NCBI GenBank assembly: GCA_024275555.1
Contig: JAJRYW010000689.1
Span: forward strand, 1-7,978
DNA: 7,978 nt
Origin: Calditrichota bacterium
GTDB lineage: Bacteria > Calditrichota > Calditrichia > RBG-13-44-9 > J075
Direction: 5' to 3'
Made by a program: the position numbers and the translations under genes
In this document: positions 6,352 through 7,978 of the stretch, piece after piece
How positions within the stretch are numbered: position 1 is the first letter of the stretch
Layout of the letters: every line of letters starts with the position of its first letter
Notes under the pieces: generated by a model
The model's input: the letters and a program-made list of their open reading frames with translations, nothing else
Databases searched by the model: none
Told to the model about the DNA's origin: nothing

Positions 6352-6562
6352 GATTTTTCCGCCACGCGATAACCGGCTTTTTCAATGGCCGCCACCAGTT
6401 GGTCCTCGGCCACCCTTTGCGGGTCATGGAGAATCCGGGCTTCGCTGTCTTTAAATGATACGCCGGCTGCCTGTACACCCGTTTTTTTTTGAGTAAGGAC
6501 TGGATGATCCGGGCACATCCATCACAGTGCATGCCTTCCACCTTAAATTTTGCCGTATTCAT
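6348..6562 (-). CDS. Small cytosolic HMA metallochaperone with a frame break in an A9 run
   Basis: The gene starts at ATG 6560-6562 behind AAAGGAG and encodes a ferredoxin-fold HMA domain with the metal-binding motif GMHCDGC (residues 10-16, Cys13 and Cys16). There is no signal peptide, unlike periplasmic MerP. After LLKKK the frame breaks at nine A residues (6482-6490 in T on the plus strand). Moving to the -1 frame restores a full HMA C-terminus (GVQAAGVSFKDSEARI through AIEKAGYRVAEKS), ending at TGA 6348-6350 and overlapping the next ATG. The joined protein is 71 residues, a normal length for CopZ-like chaperones. Without the shift the reading continues wrongly to 6218. Causes could be a sequencing or assembly error, a real inactivating deletion, ribosomal -1 frameshifting or polymerase slippage. 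It would deliver metal to the ATPase or hold it in the cytosol. Confidence 0.85.
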
Positions 6563-6568
6563 TTCACA

Positions 6569-6575
6569 CTCCTTT
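6569..6575 (-). promoter_or_regulatory. Ribosome-binding site of the HMA chaperone gene
   Basis: AAAGGAG on the minus strand, 6 bases before ATG 6560-6562. It fixes the start at MNTAKFK rather than at the longer in-frame ATG near 6655, which lies inside the promoter. Confidence 0.75.
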
Positions 6576-6580
6576 ACGCA

Positions 6581-6592
6581 TTTTGCGCAAAA
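6581..6592. repeat. Perfect 12-bp palindrome TTTTGCGCAAAA in the operon leader
   Basis: TTTTGCGCAAAA is perfectly self-complementary. It lies between the predicted transcription start and the ribosome-binding site of the HMA gene. It could be a binding site for a second regulator, a small leader hairpin, or chance. Confidence 0.4.
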
Positions 6593-6624
6593 CTGAATTG
6601 GTAACTGTCTACCCCATAACTTGT

Positions 6625-6655
6625 AATATAATCCCTGTACCAAAGTACAGGTCAA
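6625..6655 (-). promoter_or_regulatory. MerR-family operator-promoter with 19-bp spacer
   Basis: On the minus strand, TTGACC (-35, 6650-6655) and TATATT (-10, 6625-6630) are separated by exactly 19 bp, the over-long spacing that MerR-family activators correct by DNA distortion. Between them lies a perfect dyad CCTGTAC-CAAA-GTACAGG (6634-6651). The GTAC half-sites around a 4-bp centre are of the mer operator type seen in Tn501. An A/T-rich tract immediately upstream of the -35 may act as an UP element. Transcription would begin near 6618 and run through the HMA, CcdA-like, ATPase, two small membrane protein genes and merR, so MerR would control its own operon. Direct binding is inferred. Confidence 0.85.
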
Positions 6656-6858
6656 GGCTTCTTTTAAAAAAAAAAAGAAAAAATACTTTATTCATGCTTT
6701 CAGCTTTGAACTTATTAAAATTGCTGAGGGATTGTGAAAAGAGTTGAAATAAATCCGCTTGAGGTGTAATGAGAGTAAGGCTTCGATTAAGCTGGCATTT
6801 TTAATGGCGGTAAAACCGTATCACCCTCTACATTAATCTTCTTCAGAAGGGAGCAATT
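6656..6858. other. Intergenic region between the divergent mer-type promoter and the CMD-like gene
   Basis: About 200 bp, AT-rich, with no credible gene. It begins with an A-rich run just upstream of the minus-strand -35 element and ends with the ribosome-binding site of the plus-strand gene at 6859. A weak sigma70-like promoter candidate for that gene lies near the middle. A short CGGT-AAA-ACCG hairpin is too small to call a regulator or terminator. Confidence 0.5.
6744..6772 (+). promoter_or_regulatory. Possible sigma70-type promoter for the CMD-like gene
   Basis: TTGAAA (6744-6749) and TAATGA (6767-6772) are separated by 17 bp, about 85 bp before the start codon. The -10 match is modest and the region is AT-rich, so this is only a candidate. 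Confidence 0.25.
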
Positions 6859-7170
6859 ATGTATCTTCCAAAAATTTATGAAAATTTTTCCGGCAAATTC
6901 CCCGAGGTTCTCAAAGATTTTAAAAAACTGGGCCAAACCTGCCGTGAAGCCGGCCCCTTAGACCAAAAATCCCAGGATCTGATCAAGCTTGGAATCGCCA
7001 TGGGCGCCAATTCCAGGGGATCAGTCATGTCCAGCACCCGCAAAGCGCTGGAGGCCGGTGCCACTGCAGAAGAAATTTCCCATGCAGTCCTGCTGTCATT
7101 GACGACCACCGGTTTTCCCAATATGATTGCCGCGATGGGCTGGGTTGATGAGGTCTTTAATAAAAAATAG
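6859..7170 (+). CDS. Carboxymuconolactone decarboxylase-like (AhpD-superfamily) protein lacking the usual active-site residues
   Basis: A 103-residue, all-helical cytosolic protein. The CMD/AhpD core is recognisable in IKLGIAMGANSRG, TRKALEAGATAEEISHAVLL and TTTGFPNMIAAMGWVDEVF. Family members usually carry CxxC and His, or in a Cys-less branch a His-rich HSH-type motif, just before the RKALEAGAT segment. Here that place reads GSVMSST, with neither Cys nor His. A peroxidase or disulfide-reductase activity of the AhpD kind is therefore unlikely; a binding or scaffolding role is possible. The ATG at 6859 follows AAGGGAG by about 6 bases. The gene reads divergently from the metal operon with about 200 bp between, so shared control is not evident. 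Confidence 0.85.
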   Translation: MYLPKIYENFSGKFPEVLKDFKKLGQTCREAGPLDQKSQDLIKLGIAMGANSRGSVMSSTRKALEAGATAEEISHAVLLSLTTTGFPNMIAAMGWVDEVFNKK

Positions 7171-7211
7171 GGGGGGGGTTGATGGGTTTAGGGCTGGGGG
7201 TTCAGAGTTCA

Positions 7212-7224
7212 AGATTGACAATCT
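7212..7224. repeat. Short inverted repeat AGATTG-A-CAATCT
   Basis: A perfect 6-bp inverted repeat around one base, in the gap between two convergent genes. The following CTCGTAAAAAGTC resembles intergenic repeat wording that I associate with Desulfobacterota genomes, but that association is from memory and unproven here. Confidence 0.35.
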
Positions 7225-7233
7225 CGTAAAAAG

Positions 7234-7253
7234 TCAAAATTGTTGAATTTTGA
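7234..7253. terminator. Possible bidirectional terminator hairpin between convergent genes
   Basis: TCAAAATT-GTTG-AATTTTGA forms an 8-bp stem with a 4-base loop. It lies between the stop of the plus-strand CMD-like gene and the stop of the minus-strand secreted protein. On the minus strand it is followed by a short T-rich stretch (CTTTTTAC). The stem is almost all A-T, so it is weak as an intrinsic terminator. Confidence 0.35.
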
Positions 7254-7261
7254 TCTTATTG

Positions 7262-7843
7262 TTAGCGACTATTTATCAGTTTCAATATCGGTTCCGAGGA
7301 AACAATGTAGTAAACACTGCCGTCCTCTACGGAGTCACTGTCCTGCGTGATCTCCCGGCTGCTGTCGAGTTTAACGGTGGCAAGCGTTTTCAACGGCTTT
7401 CTAGTTGCCTTTACCCCGCGGTATTGCTCCTCTGAAATTTTACCTTTTTCATCAAAGGCCCAGTAGATGATTTTGTCATGGGCCATGACGGTCGGATCAC
7501 CGAAATCAAGGAACAGGGTGCCCACCAACTCGCGAATCTTCTGCTTGGAAGCAGGTTCATAGCGTTCGTATAAAATGACTACTCTGTCCGTGGCTTTGTC
7601 GGCCACCACGTAAAGATCGTTGTCCTTGAATTTGTATGTCCCAGGGGCTGCCTTCTCCTGGGCGTTGCGCCGGGCTGTCTGCTTTTGCTTGTTGCTCAGC
7701 ACTTTCCCCAGAGTGTAGTCATTACGCCGGATATTCAATTTTTCGACGCGGGTACACAGATCGGTAAATTCATCCGCCCGGGAAGAACAGACTGTTGCCA
7801 CAGACAGTATAACGACAGCCATAATTACTGAAAAGGTCTTCAT
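7262..7843 (-). CDS. Secreted or periplasmic protein of unknown function
   Basis: A 193-residue protein with a clear Sec signal peptide: short basic start, hydrophobic core VIMAVVILSVATV and a probable cleavage after SSRA (about residue 23). The mature part is mixed alpha/beta and hydrophilic. A central segment (VVADKATDRVVILYERYEP, 79-97; LFLDFGDPTVMAHDKIIYWAFDEKGKIS, cited here only by its core GDPTVMAHDKIIYWAF) suggests a small folded domain. Only two Cys occur, Cys19 in the signal and Cys30 just after it. I do not recognise the family. The ATG at 7841-7843 suits the signal peptide, but no strong ribosome-binding site is visible before it. It is convergent with the CMD-like gene and 41 bp downstream of the partial gene at the right edge. 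A link to the metal locus is not evident. Confidence 0.75.
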   Translation of the reverse strand: MKTFSVIMAVVILSVATVCSSRADEFTDLCTRVEKLNIRRNDYTLGKVLSNKQKQTARRNAQEKAAPGTYKFKDNDLYVVADKATDRVVILYERYEPASKQKIRELVGTLFLDFGDPTVMAHDKIIYWAFDEKGKISEEQYRGVKATRKPLKTLATVKLDSSREITQDSDSVEDGSVYYIVSSEPILKLINSR

Positions 7844-7884
7844 TTTAGGTTGTTAGAAATAATAATAACCACCAATATCATGAT

Positions 7885-7978
7885 TTAGTAACAAGGGATA
7901 TCAACAGCCCATTTTTCAATGCCTTGCACTCGTTGAATCATTTTTTCCAATTGTTGCATGGCCTTTTTGGTGAGCTTA
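7885..7978 (-). CDS. C-terminal 30 codons of an unidentified protein (5' part beyond window)
   Basis: An open minus-strand frame enters from the right edge and ends at TAA 7885-7887. The visible tail is KLTKKAMQQLEKMIQRVQG followed by IEKWAVDIPCY: an amphipathic helix and a short hydrophobic end. There is no stop across all 31 codons, and the sequence looks protein-like. Too little is present to name a family; I considered a transposase or toxin-antitoxin component without evidence for either. The frame ends 41 bp before the start of the secreted-protein gene on the same strand. Confidence 0.4.
   Translation of the reverse strand, partial: KLTKKAMQQLEKMIQRVQGIEKWAVDIPCY

Noticed and set aside
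6218..6655. A 145-residue reading frame that spans the HMA start and runs into the CcdA-like gene
   Set aside because: Its N-terminus lies over the promoter and its C-terminal half is the wrong frame of the CcdA-like gene; it is an artefact of the A9 frame break.
1..7978. CRISPR array, tRNA, rRNA or complete insertion sequence
   Set aside because: No spaced direct repeats, no cloverleaf or rRNA-like sequence and no recognisable transposase with terminal repeats were seen by eye.

Overview
The window looks like chromosomal DNA of a Gram-negative, anaerobic-type bacterium, most probably a member of the Desulfobacterota. This rests on the overall protein style, the mid-range base composition, and AT-rich intergenic stretches with short degenerate repeats. 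The taxon is inferred, not shown. Almost all genes read on the minus strand, and the dominant theme is a mercury (Hg(II))-type resistance locus with an unusual transport module.

Region by region. 1-190 (minus) holds the N-terminal 63 codons of a mercuric-reductase-like flavoprotein (merA), cut by the window edge. 344-1978 (minus) is a membrane-bound HAMP/SpoIIE-type (PP2C-like) phosphatase. 2008-2283 (plus) is a two-ended relic of a zinc-finger anti-sigma factor. Then comes a compact minus-strand operon read from about 6618 down to 2240: a 71-residue cytosolic HMA metallochaperone with a frame break in an A9 run, a CcdA/DsbD-like membrane protein, a P1B-type ATPase with YPC in place of the usual CPC, a 40-codon small membrane ORF not previously delimited, a 117-residue four-helix membrane protein of unknown family, and merR. 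MerR has the three mercury-binding cysteines at the same spacing as Tn501 MerR. The operon starts at a MerR-family promoter: TTGACC and TATATT separated by 19 bp, with a perfect CCTGTAC-CAAA-GTACAGG dyad between them. On the plus strand, 6859-7170 encodes a carboxymuconolactone-decarboxylase-like protein without the usual active-site residues. Convergent to it is a secreted protein of unknown function (7262-7843, minus), and the C-terminal 30 codons of an unidentified minus-strand gene run off the right edge.

How the genes may work together (inference): MerR, made from the last gene of its own operon, would sense Hg(II) at the 19-bp-spacer promoter. The small HMA protein, the CcdA-like protein and the ATPase carry Cys motifs able to hand over a thiophilic metal. 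They seem to stand in for MerT/MerP, which are absent from this window. MerA, downstream on the same strand but separated by the phosphatase and the relic, would reduce Hg(II) to Hg(0). The metal and the direction of transport cannot be read from sequence. The most distinctive points are the YPC ATPase, the coupled CcdA/HMA genes, the A9 frame break and the two unknown small membrane proteins.
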